NCBI RefSeq assembly: GCF_023955655.1
Contig: NZ_JAMXHT010000004.1
Coordinates: 434,001-498,000, forward strand
Direction of reading: 5' to 3'
Source of the DNA: Ralstonia soli
GTDB lineage: Bacteria > Pseudomonadota > Gammaproteobacteria > Burkholderiales > Burkholderiaceae
DNA: 64,000 nt
This document shows, piece by piece, positions 56,240-64,000 of the stretch. Numbering within the stretch: the first letter of the stretch is position 1; every line of letters starts with the position of its first letter. The notes below the pieces were generated by a model that searched no databases, had not been told where the DNA came from, and saw only the letters and a list, made by a program, of their open reading frames with translations. The position numbers and the translations under genes were made by a program.

Positions 56240-57228
56240 TACCGATCAATGACTTGCTGCAGGGAGCCCACCTCTGCCTCACCACGCCTGGAAGCCAGAA
56301 GTAATGTCAGCAGCACACGAGCCTTGTACGGATTGAGCGAGCCGCTCGACGCCCAACCCTGCGCATCAGGCTGCGCAGGTACCACCCCGGCACCCGTACG
56401 GGTTGAGCGGAGCACCAAAACGCCCTGCTGGCTCGCCCGATTGAGCGCCGCCTCGAGATTGGCGTGAATGGAACCCGCGCCGGTCGCCGCGATCACAAGC
56501 CCCCTCACACCGGCGTCGACCAGCGCATCGACCATGCGCGCGTCGGGCTGCGCATAGCTCGCGACCACTTCGACCCAAGGCCATTGTCCTGCCGATGGCA
56601 TCGGCAACGCGTCAGACGCAGCGACGAGGCGCGCCACGCGCTGAAACTGCACTTGCGTGTCGAGCACAAAACCCAGCGGCCCCACGTCCGGGGAAACAAA
56701 CGCCTCGACCGCATAGGTGTGCGCTTTCTGCACGTCGCGCGCGGCATGAATACGCTGATTAAGCGCGACCAGCACACCTCGCCCACGCGCTGCTGGACTC
56801 GCGGCCAGCCGCACCGCGTTCAGCAAATTCAGCGGGCCATCTGCCGACAACGACGTCGACGGCCGCATGGCTGCCGTCATGACGATGGGCGTATCCGTCT
56901 GCTGCGTCAGGTGCAGCAGCATCGCGGTTTCTTCGAGCGTGTCGGTGCCATGCGTGATGACCACGCCATCCACGCGCTCCACGTCGATCCAGTGGCGAAC
57001 GCGCGCGACCAGCTTTTCCCACACGTCGAACGTCAGATCCTTGCTGTCGATCTGCGCGACCTGTTCGGCGCGCACGTTGGCGATGCGCTCCAAGCCAAGC
57101 TTGCTGGCAGCGAGCAGTTGGTCGATGGGCACGGCGCCAGCGCGGTAGCGGGCGGCCGAGCCAGCATCGTCGGCAGAACCGGCGATCGTGCCGCCGGTGG
57201 CGAGGATGGCAATGGTAGGCAAGGACAT
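56236..57228 (-). CDS. Type II L-asparaginase
   Basis: 330 aa from the ATG at 57228. Two active-site motifs: TIAILATGGTIAGSADD (first catalytic Thr) and VVITHGTDTLEETAMLL (second Thr and the Asp). It lacks a clear signal peptide with this start, although an upstream in-frame extension to 57354 exists; the extension begins inside a hairpin region and is unlikely. Converts asparagine to aspartate and ammonia. Periplasmic versus cytoplasmic location is unsure. Confidence 0.9.
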   Translation of the reverse strand: MSLPTIAILATGGTIAGSADDAGSAARYRAGAVPIDQLLAASKLGLERIANVRAEQVAQIDSKDLTFDVWEKLVARVRHWIDVERVDGVVITHGTDTLEETAMLLHLTQQTDTPIVMTAAMRPSTSLSADGPLNLLNAVRLAASPAARGRGVLVALNQRIHAARDVQKAHTYAVEAFVSPDVGPLGFVLDTQVQFQRVARLVAASDALPMPSAGQWPWVEVVASYAQPDARMVDALVDAGVRGLVIAATGAGSIHANLEAALNRASQQGVLVLRSTRTGAGVVPAQPDAQGWASSGSLNPYKARVLLTLLLASRRGEAEVGSLQQVIDRY

Positions 57229-57318
57229 CGTTCGGAGCATGCGTGGTGAGCAAGGCGCGCATTGTATCCGCCCGCCCCGCCCTTGCCGACGGGGGATTGC
57301 CCTCGGGAAAGCGCCAAA

Positions 57319-57346
57319 ACAAAACGCCGGCACACAGGCCGGCGTT
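57319..57346 (-). terminator. fpr terminator
   Basis: AACGCCGG (57321-57328) and CCGGCGTT (57336-57343) form a stem, followed on the minus strand by TTGTTTTGG. It is 21-48 bp past the fpr stop. Confidence 0.75.
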
Positions 57347-57366
57347 TGCAGCAAAAGCAGCGTCGA

Positions 57367-58143
57367 TTATTTCTCGACGAAAGCGCGCTCGATCACGTAG
57401 TCACCGGCTTCGCCCATGCGCGGCGAGATCTTGAAGCCGCGTGCATCGAGCAGCTTGCAGGTGTCTTCCAGCATGGCCGGGCTACCGCAGATCATGGCGC
57501 GATCGACAGCCGGGTCCATCGGCGGCAGGCCAATATCGGCCGACAGCTTGCCGCTATCCACGAGGTCGGTCAGGCGGCCCATGTTGCGGAAGGGCTCCCG
57601 CGTGACGGTCGGGTAGTAGATCAGCTTCTCACGCACCTGGTCGCCGAAGAACTCGTTGTTCGGCAGCTCGCTGGTGATGAAGTCGGCATAGGCCAGCTCG
57701 CTCACCTGACGCACGCCATGCAGCAGCACGACCTTCTCGAAGCGCTCGTAGGTATCCGGGTCCTGGATGATGCTCATGAACGGCGCCAGGCCGGTGCCGG
57801 TGCCGAACAGGTAGAGATTCTTGCCGGGCAACAGGTCATCCAGCACGAGCGTGCCGACCGGCTTCTTGCTCACGAGCAGCTTGTCGCCCACCTTCAGGTG
57901 CTGCAGGCGCGACGTCAGCGGGCCGTTCTGGACCTTGATGCTGAAGAACTCCAGATGTTCTTCATAGTTGGGACTGGCGATGCTGTACGCGCGCATCAAC
58001 GGCTTGCCTTCGACTTCCAGGCCGATCATCACAAAGTGACCGTTATGGAAGCGCAGCGCTTGGTCGCGCGTGGTCTTGAAGCTGAACAGCGAGTCGTTCC
58101 AGTGGTGGACGCTCAGAACGGTCTCTTGATTGAAAGCGGACAT
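57367..58143 (-). CDS. fpr: Ferredoxin/flavodoxin-NADP+ reductase
   Basis: 258 aa from the ATG at 58143 (MSAFNQETVLSVHHWND). FAD motif RAYSIASPNYEEHLEFFSIKV (about residues 47-68), NADP motif FGTGTGLAPFMSII, and the C-terminal aromatic/acid end (VIERAFVEK). Transfers electrons between NADPH and ferredoxin or flavodoxin. A terminator follows; the gene is divergent from lexA across 235 bp. Confidence 0.96.
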   Translation of the reverse strand: MSAFNQETVLSVHHWNDSLFSFKTTRDQALRFHNGHFVMIGLEVEGKPLMRAYSIASPNYEEHLEFFSIKVQNGPLTSRLQHLKVGDKLLVSKKPVGTLVLDDLLPGKNLYLFGTGTGLAPFMSIIQDPDTYERFEKVVLLHGVRQVSELAYADFITSELPNNEFFGDQVREKLIYYPTVTREPFRNMGRLTDLVDSGKLSADIGLPPMDPAVDRAMICGSPAMLEDTCKLLDARGFKISPRMGEAGDYVIERAFVEK

Positions 58144-58336
58144 GGTGACGTTCGGGCCGGCCTTGCGGCAGTGCAAAATGCGGTCAAGGCCTTGATTTTA
58201 TGCGATTCCCCGCAGCTTCGCCTGCATGGATTGCGCATAAGCTTCTAACCAGTGCATAGGTTTTGACGCCGGTCATGGGTCGGCCGAACCTCTGGCGCAA
58301 CATGTCACAACAAAATCACTTGCGCTTCCCGTGTCA

Positions 58337-58371
58337 CTGTATAAAATCACAGCACCTGTTCAAATATACAG
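58337..58371 (+). promoter_or_regulatory. lexA: Two tandem LexA (SOS) boxes of lexA
   Basis: CTGTATAAAATCACAG (58337-58352) and CTGTTCAAATATACAG (58356-58371) each match CTGT-N8-ACAG exactly. Their centres are 19 bp apart, and the second ends 8 bp before the lexA ATG. This is the classical two-box autoregulatory layout. Confidence 0.95.
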
Positions 58372-58378
58372 TACGTCG

Positions 58379-59029
58379 ATGGCCACCCTGACCCCCCGCC
58401 AACAGCAGATTTTCGACCTGATCCGCCAGACGATTCAGCGCACCGGCTTTCCGCCCACCCGCGCCGAGATTGCCGCGGAGTTTGGTTTCTCGTCGGCCAA
58501 CGCGGCCGAGGAACACCTGCGGGCGCTGGCGCGCAAGGGGGTGATCGAACTGACGCCGGGCGCTTCGCGCGGCATCCGGCTGCGCACTACGGGCGACACG
58601 GCCCAGCACCAGTTTTCACTGCCGTCGATGGGGCTGATGCAATTGACGTTGCCGCTCGTGGGCCGTGTGGCCGCCGGTAGCCCAATCCTCGCCGCCGAGC
58701 ATATCGACCGCCAGTACCAGGTCGATCCGTCGCTCTTCTCCGCGCAGCCCGATTTCCTGCTGAAGGTGCGCGGCATGAGCATGCGCGACGCCGGCATTTT
58801 GGATGGCGACCTCCTGGCCGTGCAGCGCGCGGCAGAGGCCGCCAATGGGAAGATCGTCGTTGCGCGGCTTGGCGACGACGTCACGGTCAAGCGTTTCCAG
58901 CGCAAAGGCCGCCACGTCGAACTGATCGCCGAGAACCCCGATTTCGAGCCGATCCACGTTGATTTGGATCGTGATGAGTTTCACCTGGAGGGCTTGGCCG
59001 TCGGTCTGATCCGGCCAGCTGCTCCGTAA
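58379..59029 (+). CDS. lexA: LexA repressor
   Basis: 216 aa from the ATG at 58379, right behind the SOS boxes (an upstream in-frame ATG at 58331 would be inside the operators). N-terminal winged HTH ([46 protein letters not shown]); cleavage site Ala-Gly in [10 protein letters not shown] (about residue 97); catalytic Ser in [11 protein letters not shown] (about 133) and Lys in [16 protein letters not shown] (about 170). Complete and apparently functional. Confidence 0.98.
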   Translation: MATLTPRQQQIFDLIRQTIQRTGFPPTRAEIAAEFGFSSANAAEEHLRALARKGVIELTPGASRGIRLRTTGDTAQHQFSLPSMGLMQLTLPLVGRVAAGSPILAAEHIDRQYQVDPSLFSAQPDFLLKVRGMSMRDAGILDGDLLAVQRAAEAANGKIVVARLGDDVTVKRFQRKGRHVELIAENPDFEPIHVDLDRDEFHLEGLAVGLIRPAAP

Positions 59030-59149
59030 GTCTCTGGCGCATCTCAGCGCCGAATCCTTCGCTGTTTGATTCAACCCGGAGGTGGGCCATCGGCTCGCCA
59101 GGGCGGAGTCTTGCCGCCCGCTTTTCCACCCGAACTCACGAGGTCTGCC

Positions 59150-59335
59150 ATGCGACTCGGATCGATGTCCTCCCGCCGCCGCCCGGTACATCCGGTGCCT
59201 TTCCGCCAAACCCAGGGCGTGCGCATCTATCAAGGGGAGCAGCGCCGTACGATGGTCGGCAGCATGGCCGCCATCTGCCGCATGCTGGATGCGATTCCAG
59301 CAGCCTCGCGCACGGCGGGCGCCGAAGGCTGCTGA
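59150..59335 (+). CDS. Small basic hypothetical protein downstream of lexA
   Basis: 61 aa. ATG at 59150 has GAGG 6 bp upstream. The sequence is rich in Arg and Met (MRLGSMSSRRRP...) and ends AGAEGC. I do not recognise a family. It lies 120 bp behind lexA, in the same direction, with no terminator seen between them, so it may belong to the SOS transcript. Coding status is uncertain. Confidence 0.4.
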   Translation: MRLGSMSSRRRPVHPVPFRQTQGVRIYQGEQRRTMVGSMAAICRMLDAIPAASRTAGAEGC

Positions 59336-59459
59336 GCGCGATGCAACACCTTCAATTGTGTTGCCGCAGCCGGTCAGGGCATACCCCAATGCTGCCACCG
59401 CAACTGATTTCATACACTTGCCATGCCCTGAGGACAGGGCTTTCTTCAACTGATTTTCG

Positions 59460-59488
59460 GCCCGCCGTTTGAGCGGGCTGTTTTTTTT
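59460..59488 (+). terminator. First plus-strand terminator after lexA
   Basis: GCCCGC (59460-59465) and GCGGGC (59472-59477) stem, 6-nt loop, then TG and eight T. Serves lexA and the small ORF. Confidence 0.85.
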
Positions 59489-59621
59489 GGCCGCATGTTG
59501 CTCAAACGGCACACTAAAAGACGTTTCGCAGGCAAAACGGACGTTTACCCGGATTTTGTTTGGCGCAGGTGACAGTAGTATTGCCAGTGCCCTCAGGGGC
59601 AATTGAGATCGCTGAATTCGA

Positions 59622-59649
59622 AGCCCGCGCACTGCGGGCTTTTTTTTTG
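59622..59649 (+). terminator. Second plus-strand terminator with no clear gene
   Basis: AGCCCGC (59622-59628) and GCGGGCT (59634-59640) stem with GCACT loop, followed by nine T. Only plus-strand transcription is terminated; the convergent cupin gene is on the minus strand. No plus-strand gene ends here. Confidence 0.85.
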
Positions 59650-59667
59650 AGGGCTGGAACCGCGCCG

Positions 59668-59979
59668 CTAGACGCTGCCCGCCTTCTCGACGACAAGAAT
59701 ACGAGCCTCCCCACGCGGATGTGCCACATGCTCGCAACCGATGCCGGCAAAGAAGACGTCGCCGGGCTCCAGCGCTGCCACACGCTCCACCCCGGCTTCG
59801 CGATAGTGCATATCGACCGTGCCGTCTAGCACCACGAAGACCTCCTCGCCGTCGTTCACATGCCAGCGGTAAGGCTGGTCCGTCCAATGCAGGCGCGTGG
59901 TGATGCCGCCCATGTTGGCGATATCAAGTGCGCCCCAGGCACGCTCTGCGGTAAACGATTTAGCTCGGATGACCTTCAT
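59668..59979 (-). CDS. Cupin-domain protein
   Basis: 103 aa from the ATG at 59979 (MKVIRAKSF). Single cupin barrel: WHVNDGEEVFVVLDGTVDMHY and a second motif PGDVFFAGIGCEHVAHP, with the metal-ligand His/Glu pattern partly kept (H..GEE, H at 2nd motif). Likely a small metal-binding enzyme or sensor, function unknown. It follows the M20 gene by 16 bp and may be co-transcribed. Confidence 0.8.
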   Translation of the reverse strand: MKVIRAKSFTAERAWGALDIANMGGITTRLHWTDQPYRWHVNDGEEVFVVLDGTVDMHYREAGVERVAALEPGDVFFAGIGCEHVAHPRGEARILVVEKAGSV

Positions 59980-59995
59980 GGCGATCGTGCGGCGG

Positions 59996-61726
59996 TTACT
60001 GCATCGATTGCAGATTGCCGATACGCACAAGCATTTCGGTGAACATCTGCATGTCCAGATCGAGGTCCGGCACTTCCTTGTACTCGTTGGCGTTGTGCGC
60101 GGTGTACTTCTTGCCGGGCATGGCCGGGCCGAAGTTGATCGCATTCGGCATCAGCTTGGCGGTGGTACTGCCGGCGGTCGGCACGGGCTTGGCATCTAGG
60201 CCGGTGGTGTCGCCATAGATGTTGAGCAGTGTCGACAGCCAGGCGCCCTTCGGATCGCGTGCCATCCAGTTGCCCTGGTCGTGGTTGATTTCCAGAGCGA
60301 TGTGATTGGCGTTGGCCCACGCATTGATCTTGCCGGCGACCTCCCCGCGCAGTGCGTCGGGCGTCTTGCCGCGCGGCATGCGCACGTTGGCCGTGACTTC
60401 AACGCGGCCGTTCTTGTCGCCGATCACGTTGGGCGACATGGTAAGCGGCCCCATGAAGTCGTCCTTGTAGGCAAGGCCCATGGTGTTGCCAAGATAGTCG
60501 GTGCCATACAGGTCGATGATGTAGCGCACGGCATGGGCGTAGGCGTTGTCGGCCAAGCCAAGATCGGCTGCGCGCAGGAACAGCGCCAGGCGAGGCAGCG
60601 GGTTGACACCCTCTTCCGGACGCGAGCCATGGGCCGACGTGCCGGTGACCTTGACGACGATGCTGTCGGCATTGCGTGTGATGTCGATCGAGAACTTGCC
60701 CTGTGCGGCGAGGCTGCTGACGAACGCATCGCGCTTGGCTTCGAGCGCGGCGGCGGCCACGCCCAAGTCACCGCCCTGGAGCGTGGCCGTGGCCGTCTGC
60801 GGGACGGAGTTGGCGGAGGCCGCACCCGCCATCGAAACGATGGCCGTGTGTGAAGCATCCCCGGCTTGCGCGGGGAAGAACACCTTCAGCGCACCGGAGC
60901 CCTTCTCGGCGACCACGGCCGGGTACTTGCTGTCGAGCACGATGTTGTACGCGGGCAGTTGCGTGTGCTCGCGGTAGTACTTCATGCCGTCGCCGCCGGT
61001 TTCCTCGGTGGTCTCGATCATCAGGCGGATCGTGCGCGCGAGCGGCACGCCGCTGTCCTTGACGGTTTTCATGGCGTACAGCGCAGCGGCAATCGAGCCC
61101 TTGTCGTCGATCGTGCCGCGGCCGTACAGCAGGTTGCCCACACGCGTCACTTTGAACGGATCGAGCTTGGCGCCGTCGCCGAGCACCCACTCTTCGGCCT
61201 TGGCAGGTACGACGTCCGCATGGGTCAGGATGCCGAATTCGTCCGAACCGGTGCCGGGCAACGTGACTTCGAACACGCGGTTGTCGACGTTGCGGTATTT
61301 CAGGCCGAAGTCGTGCGCCATGCCTTCGACGAGCTTGCCGAAGGCCACGATCGCGGGGTTCTCGTGCTGCGGGATCTTGTCGTCGCGCACGGTGGGCAGC
61401 GCGACCATCTTCTCGATCGAACCGATCACGGCCTGCTGGTTGTGCAGGCGGTTGTACAGGCCGAGCAGCCGGCCGATGTTGATGAGGTCATCGCCGGTGA
61501 GCGGCGCCTTCTTCTGGTACGCAGCCACACTGCCTGCGACCTGCGGGTCAGCCTTGGCGGCCGCAGCAAGGAAGCTGTTCAGACTAGCCGATGCCTTGGG
61601 TTGCTCGGCGGCAAGCAGCGCATCGAGCTGAGGCTTCTGGAGTGTGGCGGCAAAAGCGCTACTTCCCAGCGCCAGGGACAGCGCGACAGTCAGGGCGGAC
61701 AAGCCAATACGGGCGGGACGTTGCAT
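59996..61726 (-). CDS. Exported M20-family dipeptidase
   Basis: 576 aa from the ATG at 61726 (MQRPARIGLSALTVALSL), whose N-terminus is a Sec signal peptide ending near residue 25. M20 motifs: metal His in GILTHADVVPAKAEEW, bridging Asp in YGRGTIDDKGSI, EE in MIETTEETGGDGM, and AHGSRPEEGVNPL in the lid. It resembles PepV/dipeptidase-like enzymes. Periplasmic peptide hydrolysis is inferred. An upstream extension to 61990 has no family support. Confidence 0.9.
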   Translation of the reverse strand: MQRPARIGLSALTVALSLALGSSAFAATLQKPQLDALLAAEQPKASASLNSFLAAAAKADPQVAGSVAAYQKKAPLTGDDLINIGRLLGLYNRLHNQQAVIGSIEKMVALPTVRDDKIPQHENPAIVAFGKLVEGMAHDFGLKYRNVDNRVFEVTLPGTGSDEFGILTHADVVPAKAEEWVLGDGAKLDPFKVTRVGNLLYGRGTIDDKGSIAAALYAMKTVKDSGVPLARTIRLMIETTEETGGDGMKYYREHTQLPAYNIVLDSKYPAVVAEKGSGALKVFFPAQAGDASHTAIVSMAGAASANSVPQTATATLQGGDLGVAAAALEAKRDAFVSSLAAQGKFSIDITRNADSIVVKVTGTSAHGSRPEEGVNPLPRLALFLRAADLGLADNAYAHAVRYIIDLYGTDYLGNTMGLAYKDDFMGPLTMSPNVIGDKNGRVEVTANVRMPRGKTPDALRGEVAGKINAWANANHIALEINHDQGNWMARDPKGAWLSTLLNIYGDTTGLDAKPVPTAGSTTAKLMPNAINFGPAMPGKKYTAHNANEYKEVPDLDLDMQMFTEMLVRIGNLQSMQ

Positions 61727-61865
61727 CGAAACGGTTTCCGAAAAGGACGAAGGCGCCATCATAGGGGCGAAGTACGCGCCGCGCATTGTGCAGCGCGAAA
61801 ACGTTAGCCAGCCAGGGATCGGACCGAGCGCGGTATGCTTGGAGCTTTCCCAGGAGGCTTGCCGC

Positions 61866-62258
61866 ATGGAACCGTGTCTGGACACCGCCCCCGGTCTGCT
61901 CGACGTGCTCGAAGAATTGCGCCGGCGCGAGCCCATCTTCCACCGGCCCGAATTCGGCACGCGCCGCGAAGACTTCGAGCGAATGACCACGGAGGATTTC
62001 TGGGAGGTCGGCGCCTCGGGCCAGCGCTACAGCCGCAGCTACGTGCTCGGCGTGCTCGATGCCCGGCACGGCCATATCGGTGAGGAATTCTGGCAAACGC
62101 GCGATTTCCGCTGCCAAGAGATCGCGCCGGACAACTATCTGCTCACCTACACGCTGGTGCAGTCCAATCGCACCACGCGGCGGGCAACGTTGTGGCGGCG
62201 CACGGACGATGGCTGGAAGGTCGTGTACCACCAGGGGACCGTGGTCGCCGACGTATAG
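61866..62258 (+). CDS. SnoaL-like / DUF4440 protein
   Basis: 130 aa. AGGAGG lies 8 bp before the ATG at 61866. ELRRREPIFHRPEFGTRREDFERMTTEDFWEVGASGQRYSR and the C-terminal WRRTDDGWKVVYHQGT have the pattern of the NTF2/SnoaL fold (DUF4440). Cytoplasmic; function unknown. An extension upstream to 61644 lies antisense to the M20 gene and is unlikely. Divergent from the M20 gene. Confidence 0.85.
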   Translation: MEPCLDTAPGLLDVLEELRRREPIFHRPEFGTRREDFERMTTEDFWEVGASGQRYSRSYVLGVLDARHGHIGEEFWQTRDFRCQEIAPDNYLLTYTLVQSNRTTRRATLWRRTDDGWKVVYHQGTVVADV

Positions 62259-62359
62259 CAGCCGACCGTTGCAGAAGCCGCGGTCCGGATTGCACATGGC
62301 GCGGCAAAACGACAATCGGGTTGAGATAATGGCGGCCTCTCCTTTGCCGCCGAGTCCCC

Positions 62360-64000
62360 ATGCCGTCCGCTGCGCCCATTTCATCGCGTGTCAGCCCCCT
62401 CTTCGCGCTCATGCCGTTCTTGCGTCCTTACGCAGGACGCTGGGTCGTGGCGTTCCTGGCGCTGGTCACGTCGGCCGGGGCAACCCTGGCGCTGCCGGTG
62501 GCCTTCAAATTCCTGATCGACCGGGGATTCGCCAGCGGCGAGCGGGCGCACATCGACCGCTACTTCATCGCCCTGTTTCTCCTCTCACTGGTGCTGGCCG
62601 GCGCCACGGCGCTGCGCTTCTATTGCGTGTCGTGGCTGGGGGAACGGGTCACGGCTGACCTGCGGCGCGCCGTCTACCGGCATATCGTCGGATTGAGCCC
62701 CGAGTTTTTCGAGACCACACAAACTGGCGAGGTGCTGTCGCGGCTCACGACGGACACGACGCTGATCCAGACCGTTGTCGGGACCAGCCTGTCACTCGGA
62801 TTGCGCAACACGCTGCTGACCGTCGGCGGGGTGGTGATGCTGGTGGTGACGAGTCCGGTGCTATCGGGCTACATCATCGCCACGCTGATTGTGGTGGTCG
62901 CGCCGATCGTCATTTTCGGGCGTCGCGTGCGGCGGCTCTCGCGTGACAGCCAGGACAAGGTGGCAAGCGCGAGTGCACTTGCAGGCGAAGTGCTCAATGC
63001 CATGCCGACCGTGCAGTCGTACACGCAGGAGGCTTACGAGTCCAAGCGTTTCGGCAACGCGGTGGAAACAGCGTTCGATACGGCGCTCGTGCGTATTCGG
63101 GCGCGCGCGCAATTGACCGCCGTGGTCATCATCTTCGTGTTCGCCGCGATCGTGTTTGTGCTCTGGCTCGGCGCGAAGGCCGTGCTGGCCGGGCAGATGA
63201 CGGCGGGACAACTGTCCCAGTTCATCCTCTATGCGGTGTTCACGGCGGGCGCCGTGGGCGCGATCGCTGAGGTGTGGGGCGACTTGCAAAGGGCCGCCGG
63301 CGCCGCGGAACGCCTGCTGCAACTGCTGGCAACACGCTCGCCCATCGCAGAGCCGGACACGCCGACAGCGCTGCCGGCGCATGCCGAGGGCATCCGCTTC
63401 GAGAACATCGGCTTTTCGTACCCATCGCGCCCGGGTACCGCCGCACTCTCCGACTTCACGCTCGATGTCGCGCCGGGGGAGCACGTTGCGCTGGTGGGGC
63501 CGTCCGGGGCGGGCAAGACCACGCTGTTTCAGCTTCTGCTGCGCTTTTATGAACCGCAGTCCGGAAGCATCCTGATCAGCGGCGTCCCGACGCGGCAGGT
63601 GTCGCTTGCCACGCTGCGGCAGGCCATTGGCGTGGTGCTGCAGGAATCGGTGATCTTCTCCGGAAGCGTGCTCGACAACATCCGCTACGGCACGCCCGAC
63701 GCGACGCTTGCCCAGGTACAACGCGCCGCCGAGATGGCCGCGGCCGCCGACTTCATCAACGCGCTGCCGCAAGGCTACGACACGCTGCTGGGCGAGCGCG
63801 GTGTGAGGCTGTCAGGCGGACAACGCCAGCGGATCGCCATTGCGCGCGCCATTCTCAAGGACCCGCCGATCCTGCTGCTGGATGAAGCCACGAGCGCACT
63901 CGATGCCGCGAGCGAACGATTGGTGCAGACGGCCCTGAACAACGCCGCGCGCAATCGCACCACGCTTGTCATCGCGCATCGCCTCGCCACCGTGCAGCAA
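62360..64000 (+). CDS. ABC transporter, MsbA/ABCB-type exporter (partial, runs off the window)
   Basis: 547 codons to the window end, with no stop, of an expected about 590. Six-helix exporter domain (residues about 20-310) with HIVGLSPEFFETTQTGEVLSRLTTD, then a nucleotide-binding domain: Walker A LVGPSGAGKTTLF (about 378), signature [16 protein letters not shown] (about 483), Walker B ILLLDEATSALD and H-loop VIAHRLATV. It probably exports a lipid or drug across the inner membrane; the substrate is not clear. The 100-bp gap to the SnoaL-like gene has no obvious ribosome binding site. Confidence 0.92.
   Translation, partial: MPSAAPISSRVSPLFALMPFLRPYAGRWVVAFLALVTSAGATLALPVAFKFLIDRGFASGERAHIDRYFIALFLLSLVLAGATALRFYCVSWLGERVTADLRRAVYRHIVGLSPEFFETTQTGEVLSRLTTDTTLIQTVVGTSLSLGLRNTLLTVGGVVMLVVTSPVLSGYIIATLIVVVAPIVIFGRRVRRLSRDSQDKVASASALAGEVLNAMPTVQSYTQEAYESKRFGNAVETAFDTALVRIRARAQLTAVVIIFVFAAIVFVLWLGAKAVLAGQMTAGQLSQFILYAVFTAGAVGAIAEVWGDLQRAAGAAERLLQLLATRSPIAEPDTPTALPAHAEGIRFENIGFSYPSRPGTAALSDFTLDVAPGEHVALVGPSGAGKTTLFQLLLRFYEPQSGSILISGVPTRQVSLATLRQAIGVVLQESVIFSGSVLDNIRYGTPDATLAQVQRAAEMAAAADFINALPQGYDTLLGERGVRLSGGQRQRIAIARAILKDPPILLLDEATSALDAASERLVQTALNNAARNRTTLVIAHRLATVQQ

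Larger units (their letters stand above)
59336..59667 (+). other. Gene-free region with two plus-strand terminators
   Basis: No supportable protein gene lies here. It contains the small GCCCTGAGGACAGGGC hairpin (59425-59440), the intrinsic terminator at 59460-59488, about 130 bp of mixed sequence, and a second plus-strand terminator at 59622-59649. The piece between the two terminators could encode a small RNA. Confidence 0.5.

Noticed and set aside
58616-59887. Minus-strand frame antisense to lexA
   Set aside because: No start signal or family features; lexA is certain on the plus strand.

Overview
The window is a GC-rich chromosomal segment from a beta-proteobacterium of the Burkholderiales, most likely a Ralstonia of the pickettii/mannitolilytica type. 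Supporting signs are a periplasmic-type 3-hydroxybutyrate oligomer hydrolase, an ssuE-A-D-C-B-F sulfonate operon next to cysTWA-cysB, an L-Ara4N (arn) operon whose arnA is split into two genes, the rpsF-priB-rpsR-rplI/dnaB block, and the codon and base composition. Almost every base belongs to a recognisable protein gene. I see no tRNA, rRNA, CRISPR array, phage or transposase gene.

Layout. 1-7,000: glyoxylate shunt aceA; a small operon of a ThDP enzyme, an RraA-family aldolase and a gamma-glutamylcyclotransferase-like protein; and, just upstream, a LytS/LytTR-type two-component system with a 2TM protein. 7,100-19,900: one long minus-strand sulfur block holding sbp, ssuE, two tandem ssuA, ssuD, ssuC, ssuB, ssuF, a degenerate EAL protein, a serine hydrolase, cysT, cysW, cysA and cysB. 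19,900-21,120: a gene-free stretch with a decayed minisatellite, a 21-bp tandem repeat, and a nested inverted-repeat element about 720 bp long centred on a hexanucleotide microsatellite. 21,100-26,650: an uncharacterised catabolic-looking cluster (DUF1329, quinone oxidoreductase, SDR, two barrel-like small proteins) with a divergent AraC regulator. 26,700-31,700: clpB with a sigma-32-type promoter, then the 3HB-oligomer hydrolase. 31,800-39,100: alaA, then hom-thrC-UDG-like-moeA-moaD-moaE-crcB.

39,250-47,620: plus-strand envelope operon (a Mth938-like gene, arnT, an SMR flippase subunit, arnB, arnC, split arnA, arnD) ending in bcp. 47,620-51,230: PIN-PhoH ATPase behind a long leader with an operator-like palindrome and an internal terminator hairpin, a small secreted protein, and an NlpC/P60 lipoprotein. 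51,300-56,240: pit with its DUF47 partner, dnaB, then rplI-rpsR-priB-rpsF driven by a near-consensus sigma-70 promoter. 56,240-64,000: type II asparaginase, fpr, lexA with two perfect SOS boxes, a small ORF, terminators with no clear gene between them, a cupin, an M20 dipeptidase, a SnoaL-like protein, and an ABC exporter cut by the window end.

Functionally, the sulfur block combines sulfate import, two-component sulfonate desulfonation and CysB control. The arn block would make and transfer L-Ara4N to lipid A, giving cationic-peptide resistance. The most unusual items are the nested inverted-repeat/microsatellite element, the degenerate EAL protein inside the sulfur operon, the leader ORF coupled to a TTG start ahead of the arn operon, the phoH leader, and the DUF1329 cluster.
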